From JAGNHB01 sp964436005 (GTDB lineage: Bacteria > Acidobacteriota > JAAYUB01), in NCBI GenBank assembly GCA_964436005.1, contig CAYTBK010000001.1, positions 47,687 through 111,686 of the forward strand: a DNA stretch of 64,000 bases, read 5' to 3'. The position numbers and the translations under genes are program-made. The notes beneath the pieces were generated by a model. It ran no database searches. It saw nothing but the letters and a program-made list of their open reading frames with translations, and was not told the DNA's origin. Positions 16,594 through 24,303 of the stretch are shown here, one piece after another (position 1 is the first letter of the stretch; each line of letters starts with the position of its first letter).

Positions 16594-16626
16594 AAAAAAA
16601 GAGAGCGGGGACACAAGCCCCGCTCT
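16594..16626 (-). terminator. Intrinsic terminator of the M35 protease gene
   Basis: On the minus strand AGAGCGGGG (16618-16626) pairs with CCCCGCTCT (16602-16610) around a 7-base loop. A run of seven T (complement of 16594-16600) follows. Confidence 0.9.
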
Positions 16627-16654
16627 CGGTTCGTTCACGTGCCGACTCTTGCGC

Positions 16655-17728
16655 TTACGGCTGATTCTCGGCGAAGTACTCGTGGTTGTCGGCGTTGTCG
16701 ATGGCCTGGCTGGGATTGCTCACGGCCAGGTTGTGGGCGCCGGAAGAACCGTAGACATAGTCGTCGGTGCCGCAGGTGACGTTGAAGTGGGTCATCTCAT
16801 GCACCAGCGTGCCGGCCTTGCAGTCCGTACCCAGGGCGGGGGCGCTCCAGAACGCCTTGCAGACGTAGATCTTGTAGGGCTGCGTGGGGTACACGTAGGC
16901 GTAGTAGCTCTTCTTGCAGCTGCAGTCGTAGGTCACCGACTTGTTGGTGAAAGCGTCGATGATGGAGTTGTAGTGGGTCACGACGGTGTTGAACCGGCTG
17001 GACTGGTAGGTGCCGAACCAGTAGGTGTACAGGGTGCTCCCGCTGGGGTTGGCCGCCAGGTGGTTCTTCGCCTTGGTGGCAATGGAGATCGCGTTGTTGT
17101 GCGCCGTGACCAGCGTGGACTGCTGGGCGGTGGTGCACTTGGTGTAGCCGCCGATCTTGAAGAGGGATTCGGCAGCCGGCGTCAGCTCGTCCGGCACGTT
17201 GGCGTCTTCCGGCAGGCCTTCGAACCAGAAGGTGGCCGCTTCGCCCTGGGGCATGGCCATACGGGTCACGCGTTCGGCATCGGCACCCTCGGCCCCCGCC
17301 ATTTTCCCGAAGAGACCGGCCAGGCGGAAGCGGATGGAATACTGCCCCTGCTTGGTCATGTCGTACACGTTGGAGGGGTCGAAGTCCACGGAGTAGACGC
17401 CGCCGGGAGCGATTTCCAGGTAGTCTTCCTCGGTGGGGGCGGCGCGCTTGACCAGCGGGCCGGTGTAGGTCACGGCCCCGCCGTTGCGCTGGACGGACAG
17501 GATGTTGGAATCGATGTCGTCAGAAGGCAGCTGCCACTTCAGGATATACAGGGTCTCGCTGCTGTTGTTCTGCAGCGTGAACCGCATGGTCAGCGGCTCA
17601 TCGGGAGAATACCAGGGAAGTGCCTCGATTCTGCTGGAAAGGACAGGGCCGCGACCAGCCCCGAACGCCAGGCCAGCCATGGCCAGAACGAGAATCGACA
17701 ACACGATGGCGGCAACCGAACGCTTCAT
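16655..17728 (-). CDS. Secreted M35 (aspzincin) peptidyl-Lys-type metalloendopeptidase
   Basis: 357 residues. A Sec signal (1-23) precedes a propeptide-like beta domain (about 25-175, LTMRFTLQNNSSETLYI). The catalytic domain then follows with HEMTH at 310-314 and GTDD at 320-323. The spacing from the first His (310) to Asp323 is 13, as in the aspzincin zinc site. Downstream AHNLAVSNPSQAIDNADNHE and YFAEN match the lysine-specific endopeptidases first known from fungi. Several cysteines in the mature domain (198, 269, 271, 290, 303, 319) could pair. Cleavage before lysine is inferred from the family. It is monocistronic, with its own promoter and terminator. Confidence 0.9.
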   Translation of the reverse strand: MKRSVAAIVLSILVLAMAGLAFGAGRGPVLSSRIEALPWYSPDEPLTMRFTLQNNSSETLYILKWQLPSDDIDSNILSVQRNGGAVTYTGPLVKRAAPTEEDYLEIAPGGVYSVDFDPSNVYDMTKQGQYSIRFRLAGLFGKMAGAEGADAERVTRMAMPQGEAATFWFEGLPEDANVPDELTPAAESLFKIGGYTKCTTAQQSTLVTAHNNAISIATKAKNHLAANPSGSTLYTYWFGTYQSSRFNTVVTHYNSIIDAFTNKSVTYDCSCKKSYYAYVYPTQPYKIYVCKAFWSAPALGTDCKAGTLVHEMTHFNVTCGTDDYVYGSSGAHNLAVSNPSQAIDNADNHEYFAENQP

Positions 17729-17762
17729 GACGCATACCTCCTCGGACAGATTTTGTGGGTCA

Positions 17763-17792
17763 ACTCTACGCCCCGCCTGACAAGGCTGTCAA
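17763..17792 (-). promoter_or_regulatory. Promoter of the M35 protease gene
   Basis: Minus strand: a perfect TTGACA (17787-17792), an 18-base spacer, then TAGAGT (17763-17768). GAGGAGG lies before the ATG at 17728. Confidence 0.6.
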
Positions 17793-17856
17793 TGCCGAAA
17801 ATGTATCATCCATAAAAAAAGCGCCGTCCTGTTCTGAAACCAGGCGACCGGATGGA

Positions 17857-17885
17857 TTGACCCTCCGCCCTCTCCCTGCTAAGAT
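17857..17885 (+). promoter_or_regulatory. Promoter of the phoH-ddl operon
   Basis: TTGACC (17857-17862), 17 bases, TAAGAT (17880-17885). The predicted start is about 12 bases before the phoH ATG. Confidence 0.6.
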
Positions 17886-17903
17886 GAACGCCACACTGGA
17901 AGG

Positions 17904-18890
17904 ATGGTGCGGAGTTTGAGCGAGCCCTTCGAACTGGAACCCAGGAGCGTCGAATTCCTTCTTGCCCGCCAGAAAGAGGGCGTCAAGCTGCTGGAATCCC
18001 TGCACAACGTGGACATCCACCTGCGCGGGAACGTGCTGACCGTGCAGGGGGAAAGCGCCGACGTGTCGGCGGTCCGGCGCATCCTGGAGGACTTTTCCCG
18101 CCTCGCCGCCGAGGGCCACGACTTCGACCCCGACACCGTGCGCAACGCCTTCCGGGAAGTGACCGAGAACAGCAACCTCACCGTGCGCGACTTCCTGCTG
18201 CGGAAGACCTCGATCCGGGCCGGCCACCGGGTGATCGTGCCGAAAACGGGCAACCAGATCGCCTATGTCAGGGACATGCTGGCCCACGACCTGGTCTTCG
18301 CCATCGGGCCGGCCGGAACCGGCAAGACGTTCCTGGCCGTGGCCGCGGCGGTGTCGCACCTGCTGGAAAAGAAGGTCTACAAGATCATCCTGACCCGTCC
18401 CGCCGTGGAAGCCGGCGAGAAGCTGGGCTTCCTGCCGGGGGACATGCAGGAGAAGGTCAACCCCTACCTCCGCCCGCTCTACGACGCCCTCCACCACATG
18501 CTCGACTACGAGAAGGTGCAGCGGTTGCTGGAAAAGGACGTCATCGAGATCGCCCCGCTGGCCTTCATGCGCGGCCGGACCCTGGGGGACGCCTTCATCA
18601 TCCTGGACGAGGCCCAGAACACCACGCCCGAGCAGATGAAGATGTTCCTGACCCGCATCGGCCCCGGTTCCAAGGTGGTGGTGACGGGCGACATCACCCA
18701 GATCGACCTCCCCCTGGGCAAGAATTCCGGGCTGATCCAGGCGCGGGAGATCCTGCAGGAGACGGAAGGGATACGGTTCTGCTACTTCGACGACCGGGAC
18801 GTGGTGCGCCACTCCCTGGTCCGCCTCATCGTCAACGCATACAACCGATACGAAAGGTCGAGAGGGGGGGATGATGAATCTCGGGGCTGA
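17904..18890 (+). CDS. phoH: PhoH-family ATPase
   Basis: 328 residues. A KH-like N-terminal region (about 30-75) precedes a P-loop ATPase core with Walker A GPAGTGKT (135-142) and Walker B FIILDEAQN. QMKMFLTRIG and VVTGDITQIDLP, the sensor-like motifs of PhoH, follow. PhoH proteins are RNA-linked ATPases, often beside ybeY. Here ybeY is not adjacent and ddl follows instead, overlapping by 20 bases. GGAAGG abuts the ATG at 17904, so a slightly later GTG (17907) or TTG (17916) start is possible. Confidence 0.93.
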   Translation: MVRSLSEPFELEPRSVEFLLARQKEGVKLLESLHNVDIHLRGNVLTVQGESADVSAVRRILEDFSRLAAEGHDFDPDTVRNAFREVTENSNLTVRDFLLRKTSIRAGHRVIVPKTGNQIAYVRDMLAHDLVFAIGPAGTGKTFLAVAAAVSHLLEKKVYKIILTRPAVEAGEKLGFLPGDMQEKVNPYLRPLYDALHHMLDYEKVQRLLEKDVIEIAPLAFMRGRTLGDAFIILDEAQNTTPEQMKMFLTRIGPGSKVVVTGDITQIDLPLGKNSGLIQAREILQETEGIRFCYFDDRDVVRHSLVRLIVNAYNRYERSRGGDDESRG

Positions 18891-19980
18891 GGTCCGCAAC
18901 ATCGGGGTGTTTTTCGGCGGCAAGTCGGGGGAACACGAGGTGTCCGTCGTTTCGGGCGCCACCATCCTGGCCCACCTGGACCAGGCGAAGTACCGGGTGC
19001 ACGCCATCGGCCTGCGCCCGGACGGTTCGCTGGCCTCGCCCGAAGAAGCCAGGGCCATGCTGCCGGAGCCTATTCCCGGCGTGCTGTTCCCGGCCGTCGA
19101 CATCCGCCCCGCCCCGTCGGGGCGACTGCTGGAACTCACCGGCACCCTGCCCGGCGGCGAAACCGTCCGCTTCGACGCCTTTTTCCCGGTCCTGCACGGC
19201 ACTTTCGGCGAGGACGGGACCATGCAGGGCCTGCTGGAGATGGCGGAGACCCCGTACGTCGGCTGCGGCGTGCTCGGCTCTTCCGCCGGCATGGACAAGG
19301 AGATCCTGAAGTCCCTGTTCCGCGACGCGGGGCTGGACGTCGTCCCCTGGAAGTGCGCTTTCCGGCCGGAGTACGAGCGGGACAAGCCCGCTTTCGAGCG
19401 GGCGGTGGAACAGGAGATCGGCTTTCCCTGCTTCGTCAAGCCCTGCCGGCTAGGCTCCAGCGTGGGCATCGCCAAGGCGCACGACCGCGCGGAACTGGGC
19501 GCCTGCCTGGAGGAAGCCTTCCGCTACGACTACAAGGTCCTGGCCGAAAAAGGCATCGACGCAAGGGAAATCGAGTGCTCCGTCATGGGCAACGCCGACG
19601 TGCAAGCGTCCCTGCCGGGGGAGATCGTCCCGTCCCGGGAGTTCTACGACTACGAAGCCAAGTACCTGGATTCCGACTCCCGCCTGCTGATGCCGGCCGA
19701 CCTTTCGGCGGAGCAGACGGAGAGAATCCGCGCGCTGGCCGTCAAGGCCTTCCGGTCCGCCGGGGCGGAAGGCTACGCCCGGGTGGACTTCCTCCTGGAC
19801 AAGCGCGACGGGACATTCTACGCCAACGAAATCAACACGATCCCCGGCTTCACCGCCATCAGCATGTTCCCCAAGCTCTGGAACCTGACCGGCCTGTCGC
19901 TTCCGGCCCTGCTGGACGCGCTCATCGGGCTGGCGCTGGAACGCAACGCCTGGAAAAAGGGGCTGAAAACCACCCGATGA
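18871..19980 (+). CDS. ddl: D-alanine--D-alanine ligase
   Basis: 369 residues, an ATP-grasp enzyme making the D-Ala-D-Ala dipeptide of peptidoglycan. The N-terminal domain starts GVFFGGKSGEHEVSVVSG, the substrate-binding signature. FPVLHGTFGEDGTMQGLLE follows, then CRLGSSVGIAK (ATP-grasp lid), the omega-loop EFYDYEAKY with its tyrosine, and ANEINTIPGFT at the metal site. The tyrosine in EFYDYEAKY favours D-Ala over D-lactate as second substrate. Two ATGs (18871, 18874) follow GAGGGGGGG; the second has the better spacing. The gene overlaps phoH and shares ATGA with the next gene. Confidence 0.96.
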   Translation: MMNLGAEVRNIGVFFGGKSGEHEVSVVSGATILAHLDQAKYRVHAIGLRPDGSLASPEEARAMLPEPIPGVLFPAVDIRPAPSGRLLELTGTLPGGETVRFDAFFPVLHGTFGEDGTMQGLLEMAETPYVGCGVLGSSAGMDKEILKSLFRDAGLDVVPWKCAFRPEYERDKPAFERAVEQEIGFPCFVKPCRLGSSVGIAKAHDRAELGACLEEAFRYDYKVLAEKGIDAREIECSVMGNADVQASLPGEIVPSREFYDYEAKYLDSDSRLLMPADLSAEQTERIRALAVKAFRSAGAEGYARVDFLLDKRDGTFYANEINTIPGFTAISMFPKLWNLTGLSLPALLDALIGLALERNAWKKGLKTTR

Positions 19981-21479
19981 CCCAACCGCTCACGCCAGAA
20001 GACCGGGCCAGCCTGCCGCCCCCCCCCGCCGGCAACGCGTTCTGCGCCGGCTGCCGGGAGGATCTGCCCTCGCACGCCTCGCGCGTGTCCTGCCCCACTT
20101 GCGGTGCACCTTTCCACATCGCCTGCTGGCGCGCCGCCGCCCCAAAGGGGACGGAGCCGCCAGGGGAAGAGGCAGGGCCCGAAGAAGGCGCCGAAACCGG
20201 AGAAACCGTCGCCGGAACCGCCGTCCCCCCGCCCCTGCCCGGAACCGGTCCCGTTTCTCCGGCCGCCGCCCGGCCCGGGGAACCGAACGGGGAGAACGGA
20301 CGGGCCGGCACCGCCTGGCCCTCGGGCCGGCTGGCGGCCACCCGGAACGCCATCGCCACGGGCGGCTGGAAAGAGCTCTGGTACTTCATCAAGAAAAACG
20401 AAACGCTCCTCTGGTGGCTGCACAGCGGCTGGGCCCTCCTCTTCGGCATCGGTGTCATGTGGCTGGGGGCCAAGAATTTCGAATACCTGCGGATCGCCGG
20501 GTTGTACATCGTCTTCATCTGGTTCAGCAGCATCATCCTGCCCTTCGTGCTGAACCGGCTGAAGACCAGCGAGAAGTGGAAAGAACGCGTCCGGCTCGTC
20601 ATCAACTACTTCAACCGCAACTTCACCCAACAGATCATCTTTTTCATCATCCCCATCTACTGGAAGAGCGCCACCGGCAACTCGCGGAACATGCTGTTCA
20701 TCCTCCTGCTCGTCATCTCGGCCATCCTCTCCTCCCTGGACATCGTGTACGACCGCTACCTCTCCGTCAAGTGGGCCTTCTTCAACACCTTCTTCGCTTT
20801 CAACATCTTCTCGGGCACCTACCTGCTCTTCACCCTCATCTGGGGCCTGAGCAACACCATGGCGATCTACTTCAGCGCGGGGCTGGCCATTTTCGGCTTC
20901 GCCTCCCTGACCTACCGCATGTCCGGGTACTCCCGCCTGCTCAAGTGGGTGGTCATCGTCATCTCGTCCACCTGCCTCTTCCTCGCCGCCCACTTCGGGC
21001 GATTCATCATTCCCCCGGCCCCCCTGCACTTCGGCCGGGTGATCTTCGCCGAGGAGATTTTCGTGGAGAAGAACCTCGACGCCGTCGTGCGGTCGGCCCT
21101 CTCCGACCTCCCCCCCGCCAAGGAAGGCGGCGAACCCACCAAGGTGTTCACCCTCATCCCCATCAAGGCCCCTTTGGGGCTGCGCGAAAATCTGGTCCAG
21201 TCCTACTATTTGAATGGGAAACAGATCCCGAACGTCGATTTCGTGAAGCCGCCCAAAGACAGCGAAGCGGCGGTGAACATCCACCCCATCGGCATGGTCA
21301 ACGGCGAAGTCCTTTGGAAAGTGCGCCCCCGCCCCGTGCTGGACAACCGGACAGAGCAGTACATGCTCATCAGTTTCGTCAGCCTGTACCACATCCCCCC
21401 CAAGTCCGTCCTCCAGGTGGACGTGGAAACCGAGTCGGGGCAGCTCATCGGGCGCGACGAACTGGTGGTCGAGGAGTGA
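19977..21479 (+). CDS. RING-finger-like zinc domain fused to a seven-helix membrane protein with C-terminal DUF2914-like domain
   Basis: 500 residues, starting in the ATGA shared with ddl. Residues 22-52 hold CAGC ... CPTC ... H..CW, the cysteine pattern of prokaryotic RING-type zinc ribbons, but the second half of that fold is missing. A Pro/Gly-rich linker (about 55-115) follows. Six to seven hydrophobic segments (about 145-340) include the Trp-rich WWLHSGWALLFGIGVMWLG. A soluble beta-rich C-terminus (about 345-500) follows; its VLQVDVETESGQLIG ending resembles DUF2914. The cytosolic zinc domain may recruit a partner to the membrane. Coupling to ddl hints at an envelope role, but this is inference. 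Confidence 0.72.
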   Translation: MTQPLTPEDRASLPPPPAGNAFCAGCREDLPSHASRVSCPTCGAPFHIACWRAAAPKGTEPPGEEAGPEEGAETGETVAGTAVPPPLPGTGPVSPAAARPGEPNGENGRAGTAWPSGRLAATRNAIATGGWKELWYFIKKNETLLWWLHSGWALLFGIGVMWLGAKNFEYLRIAGLYIVFIWFSSIILPFVLNRLKTSEKWKERVRLVINYFNRNFTQQIIFFIIPIYWKSATGNSRNMLFILLLVISAILSSLDIVYDRYLSVKWAFFNTFFAFNIFSGTYLLFTLIWGLSNTMAIYFSAGLAIFGFASLTYRMSGYSRLLKWVVIVISSTCLFLAAHFGRFIIPPAPLHFGRVIFAEEIFVEKNLDAVVRSALSDLPPAKEGGEPTKVFTLIPIKAPLGLRENLVQSYYLNGKQIPNVDFVKPPKDSEAAVNIHPIGMVNGEVLWKVRPRPVLDNRTEQYMLISFVSLYHIPPKSVLQVDVETESGQLIGRDELVVEE

Positions 21480-21487
21480 CGCCGGCG

Positions 21488-21516
21488 TTGACAACCGGCC
21501 TCCTTTCTGGTAAAAG
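21488..21516 (+). promoter_or_regulatory. Promoter of the bTHX gene
   Basis: A perfect TTGACA (21488-21493), 17 bases, then TAAAAG (21511-21516). It lies just after the upstream stop codon and 50 bases before the small gene. Confidence 0.6.
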
Positions 21517-21565
21517 ACTGCTCTTCCCGCCCGCCGGGAAACCACAAGAGACAAGGAGAGACGAC

Positions 21566-21679
21566 ATGGGCAAAGGCGATTTGAGAACCCGCCGCGGCAA
21601 GATCTACCGGGGAACCAACGGCAAGACCCGTCCGACCACCGAGAAGAAACCCGCCCCGCAGCCGAAGAAATCCAAGTAA
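21566..21679 (+). CDS. 30S ribosomal protein bTHX
   Basis: A 37-residue, very basic protein: MGKGDLRTRRGKIYRGTNGK and a Lys/Pro-rich tail. The MGKGD-x-(K/R)-T-x-RGKI-x-RGT-x-GK-x-RP pattern is diagnostic of the small subunit protein Thx, which sits in the head of the 30S subunit and stabilises rRNA. AAGGAG precedes the ATG by about seven bases, and it has its own promoter. Genes this short are often missed by automated annotation. Confidence 0.92.
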   Translation: MGKGDLRTRRGKIYRGTNGKTRPTTEKKPAPQPKKSK

Positions 21680-21721
21680 CCCCCGCCGGACGCAATCCCG
21701 GACAAGGACTGGACCCGCTTC

Positions 21722-21774
21722 CCCCGCTTTCGCCAGGCGGCCGCTCGCTCGGCCGGCCGGGGGCGAAAGCGGGG
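21722..21774. terminator. Large inverted repeat between convergent genes
   Basis: CCCCGCTTTCGCC (21722-21734) pairs perfectly with GGCGAAAGCGGGG (21762-21774). The 27-base loop is itself GC-rich and self-complementary. No T-run follows on either strand. Its place between the ends of bTHX and the TonB receptor gene suggests a bidirectional transcription stop or mRNA-end stabiliser. Confidence 0.5.
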
Positions 21775-21786
21775 AGGCCGTCTATA

Positions 21787-23988
21787 TCAATATTTCAGCA
21801 TGACCGAAACCAGGAACTGCCGCCCCTCCTGCCGGTAGTCGAAGGGGAAGGCCATGTTCTTGATCAGGTAGCACTCCTTGTCGAACAGGTTCTTGATGTT
21901 GAGCCCCACCTCGAGATAGCTGGTGATCTCGTACTTCACGTTGGCGTCCAGGGTGAACCAGCTGGCCACCGACCGGTTCCGGTACAGGTCGAGGTCCAGG
22001 GTGACGCCCACGCCGAGGGGCAGCGTCTGCACCCCCACCTCGCTGGCCCGCCGGTTGACCTCCCCCTGGACGTGGCCACTGACGCTCCCGGTAAAGTGGT
22101 GCTTCTTGAAGACCACCCCGAAGTTGACCTTGTGGGCGGGGTCCCAGGTCAGCTTGTCCTCGCTGGCGGCGATGGTCTCGTCGAGGATGGTCTCGTCGAG
22201 GCGCTTGGCATAGGAATAGTTGAAGAAGCCGGAGAGGGGACCGTAGGAGAAGAGCAGCTCGGTCTCCAGCCCCATGGTGGTCAGGGTGTAGATGTTGCTG
22301 CTCAGGTTGTAGTTCTGGGCGCTGTAGGCGATCAGGTTCTCGAACTTGGTGTGGAAGACGTTGAGCCGCCAGTTGAGCCGCTTGCTGATGATCCAGTCCA
22401 TGGCCCCCTCGATGGTCGTGACGACCTCGGGCTGCAGCTGCTCGATGTTCGAGGCCAGGGTGTAGGTGTGGGCCCCGGCCAGTTCGGTGGGCGAAGGGGA
22501 GCGGAACGCCTTCCCGACCATGAATTTCACGGCGAAGTTCTCTTTGGGCAGGAAGACCACGGCCAGGCGCGGGCTGGCCTGCGAGAAGGTGCGGTGCTTC
22601 CGGGGCCGGTCCGGCTCGTAGACCAGCTCGTAGTCGAACGAGTTGCGGTCGTAGCGCAGGCCGGCCGTCACCTTGAGGTGCTTGCCCAGCAGGTCGCCGG
22701 ACGTGAACTGGGTGTAGAAGCCCAGGTTCGTCATGGGGTGCTTGTACAGGTAGTCCAGCCAGGGGGCCAGGGGGATGAAATGCCCGTCGGGGATGGGCGC
22801 CGCCCAGTTGTCGATGTCGACATTGGCGTTGTGCAGCCGGTCGCCGTTGTAGGTGAACCGGTCGCCCTCGAAGCCGAAGAGGATGTTGGCGTTCTTCGGC
22901 AGGTTGACGCCGACCTGGGCCCGCCAGAAGATGTCGTCGGTGTGCGTTTCCAGGTTCTCGGTCATCCCGGCCGGGTAGTACCCTCCGAAGGCGTTGTCCG
23001 GGTAGAAGCGGACGCACCAGTTCTCGTTGTGGCGCTGCCAGCGCACGAGGTACTCCTGCGTGAAGCGGCCGAGGTCCTTCGGCCGGTACTGGGCCGAGAG
23101 GATGGTCCGGCTCTCCTCCATGTCGCCGTCCCAGTCCGGGATCCACCAGAGCCAGCCGTGGGTCGTGTCGTACTGCCAGTGCTGCTGGTGGAACTGGACG
23201 GTCAGGCCCTTCAGCTTGTCCTCCCCCTCCACCTTGCCCCAGAAGTAGTAGTTCTTGCGGCGGTCCGACGTGGTGAACTTCGTCAGGTTGCCCAGGTCGT
23301 CCATCCGCCCCGAGCCGTCGTACGACAGGTAGCCGTTCCCGTCGGTCTCGTACATGTTGAACGCCATCACCCCCGACAGCCAGTTCCCCTTGCGGCCGAT
23401 GAGGAAGTCGTAGATGCGGTTCCCGTTGTCCCCGATGCGGAAGCGGGCCTCCCCCAACTGGTCGACGTCCCCCGCCGACACACTGTTGATCTGGACGACC
23501 CCGCTCATGGCGTTGGACCCGTACAGGGCCGAGCCGGGGCCGCGGATGATCTCCAGGTTCCGGACGAAGGTCAGGGGGGTGATTTCCCAGGTGTACGCCG
23601 TGCCGTACTGGTTGTCGTTGACGGGTACCCCGTCCACCAGCAGGAGGATGTGGTTGTTGTTCCACCCCTCGGCGATCCCCCGGGAACTCACCGTCCGGCG
23701 GTCGTAGTCCATGCACGGCCCGAAGCCCGGCTGCCGGTAGAGGACCTCGTTGATGCTGTTCCAGCCGTAGTCGGAGATCTGCTCGCGCGTCACCAGGCTG
23801 ATCACGCTCGGCGCCTCGATGGTGCGCGTCTCCAGCTTGGAGGCGCTCGTCACCTTGGTGTTCAGCAGTTCATCCAGATCGACATTCTGGATATCCTTGA
23901 CCGTTTCTTCCTGCCCGAACAGAAAGAAACCTCCGGCTAGGCACAAAACGGCGACAAAAAACAGGTTGAATCTGGCAGTGTTCATCAT
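21787..23988 (-). CDS. TonB-dependent outer-membrane receptor
   Basis: About 733 residues. A signal peptide (LFFVAVLCLAGGFFLFG) ends near residue 24. The plug domain runs from about 50 to 165 (APSVISLVTREQISDYGW, LLLVDGVPVND, LEIIRGPGSALYGSNAMSGV). A beta-barrel of about 550 residues follows, ending in the aromatic C-terminus VMLKY. GGAGGG fits the ATG at 23988 or the next one at 23985. VKDIQNVDLDELLN after the signal is the N-terminal helix typical of receptors related to BtuB and colicin I receptors. No substrate can be assigned, and no TonB, ExbB or periplasmic carrier genes are near. It is monocistronic with a long leader. Confidence 0.93.
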   Translation of the reverse strand: MMNTARFNLFFVAVLCLAGGFFLFGQEETVKDIQNVDLDELLNTKVTSASKLETRTIEAPSVISLVTREQISDYGWNSINEVLYRQPGFGPCMDYDRRTVSSRGIAEGWNNNHILLLVDGVPVNDNQYGTAYTWEITPLTFVRNLEIIRGPGSALYGSNAMSGVVQINSVSAGDVDQLGEARFRIGDNGNRIYDFLIGRKGNWLSGVMAFNMYETDGNGYLSYDGSGRMDDLGNLTKFTTSDRRKNYYFWGKVEGEDKLKGLTVQFHQQHWQYDTTHGWLWWIPDWDGDMEESRTILSAQYRPKDLGRFTQEYLVRWQRHNENWCVRFYPDNAFGGYYPAGMTENLETHTDDIFWRAQVGVNLPKNANILFGFEGDRFTYNGDRLHNANVDIDNWAAPIPDGHFIPLAPWLDYLYKHPMTNLGFYTQFTSGDLLGKHLKVTAGLRYDRNSFDYELVYEPDRPRKHRTFSQASPRLAVVFLPKENFAVKFMVGKAFRSPSPTELAGAHTYTLASNIEQLQPEVVTTIEGAMDWIISKRLNWRLNVFHTKFENLIAYSAQNYNLSSNIYTLTTMGLETELLFSYGPLSGFFNYSYAKRLDETILDETIAASEDKLTWDPAHKVNFGVVFKKHHFTGSVSGHVQGEVNRRASEVGVQTLPLGVGVTLDLDLYRNRSVASWFTLDANVKYEITSYLEVGLNIKNLFDKECYLIKNMAFPFDYRQEGRQFLVSVMLKY

Positions 23989-24101
23989 GTCCCTCCCTGA
24001 CAGAATTCGTCCGGCCGGCATCGCATGCCACGACCATGATTCTCGGCGACGGGATCAACCAGCCTGCTTCCGTTCCCGACGCCGGCCCGATCCGGGATTA
24101 C

Positions 24102-24115
24102 AGTTTTGCAAAACT
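24102..24115. promoter_or_regulatory. Palindrome in the leader of the TonB receptor gene
   Basis: AGTTTTGCAAAACT is a perfect 14-base palindrome about 30-45 bases downstream of the predicted transcription start. It is a good candidate binding site for a dimeric repressor. Confidence 0.45.
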
Positions 24116-24150
24116 ATTCAATTCTTTGCATATCAACGAAATGTGACTAC

Positions 24151-24178
24151 ATTATACCCCGGGGAAAAGCGTTTTCAA
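24151..24178 (-). promoter_or_regulatory. Promoter of the TonB receptor gene
   Basis: Minus strand TTGAAA (24173-24178), 16 bases, perfect TATAAT (24151-24156). The leader would be about 155 bases long. I looked for a cobalamin or TPP riboswitch core in it and did not see one. Confidence 0.65.
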
Positions 24179-24303
24179 CCAGGATGTACGCCTCACCGGG
24201 AAAATATTCTGCGTTTGAGGATTTGCCCGAAGACAACCCAGCCCCCGTTTTCCGGCTGTTCCGGAATCCGGGGGCCGTTGCGGCGGTCTGGAGCCGGCCG
24301 GGA

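Noticed and set aside
14727..16664. Rightward open frame of 645 codons opposite the lipoprotein, membrane protein and DUF1573 genes
   Set aside because: It is the high-GC antisense shadow of three genes with signal peptides and ribosome sites; its composition is Arg/Gly/Pro-rich with no recognisable domain.
22072..23940. Rightward open frame of 622 codons inside the TonB receptor
   Set aside because: Antisense shadow; the leftward frame has signal peptide, plug motifs and aromatic C-terminus.
24022..24150. Cobalamin or other riboswitch in the TonB receptor leader
   Set aside because: The leader is long enough, but I could not find the conserved B12-box or other aptamer core; a covariance-model search would decide.
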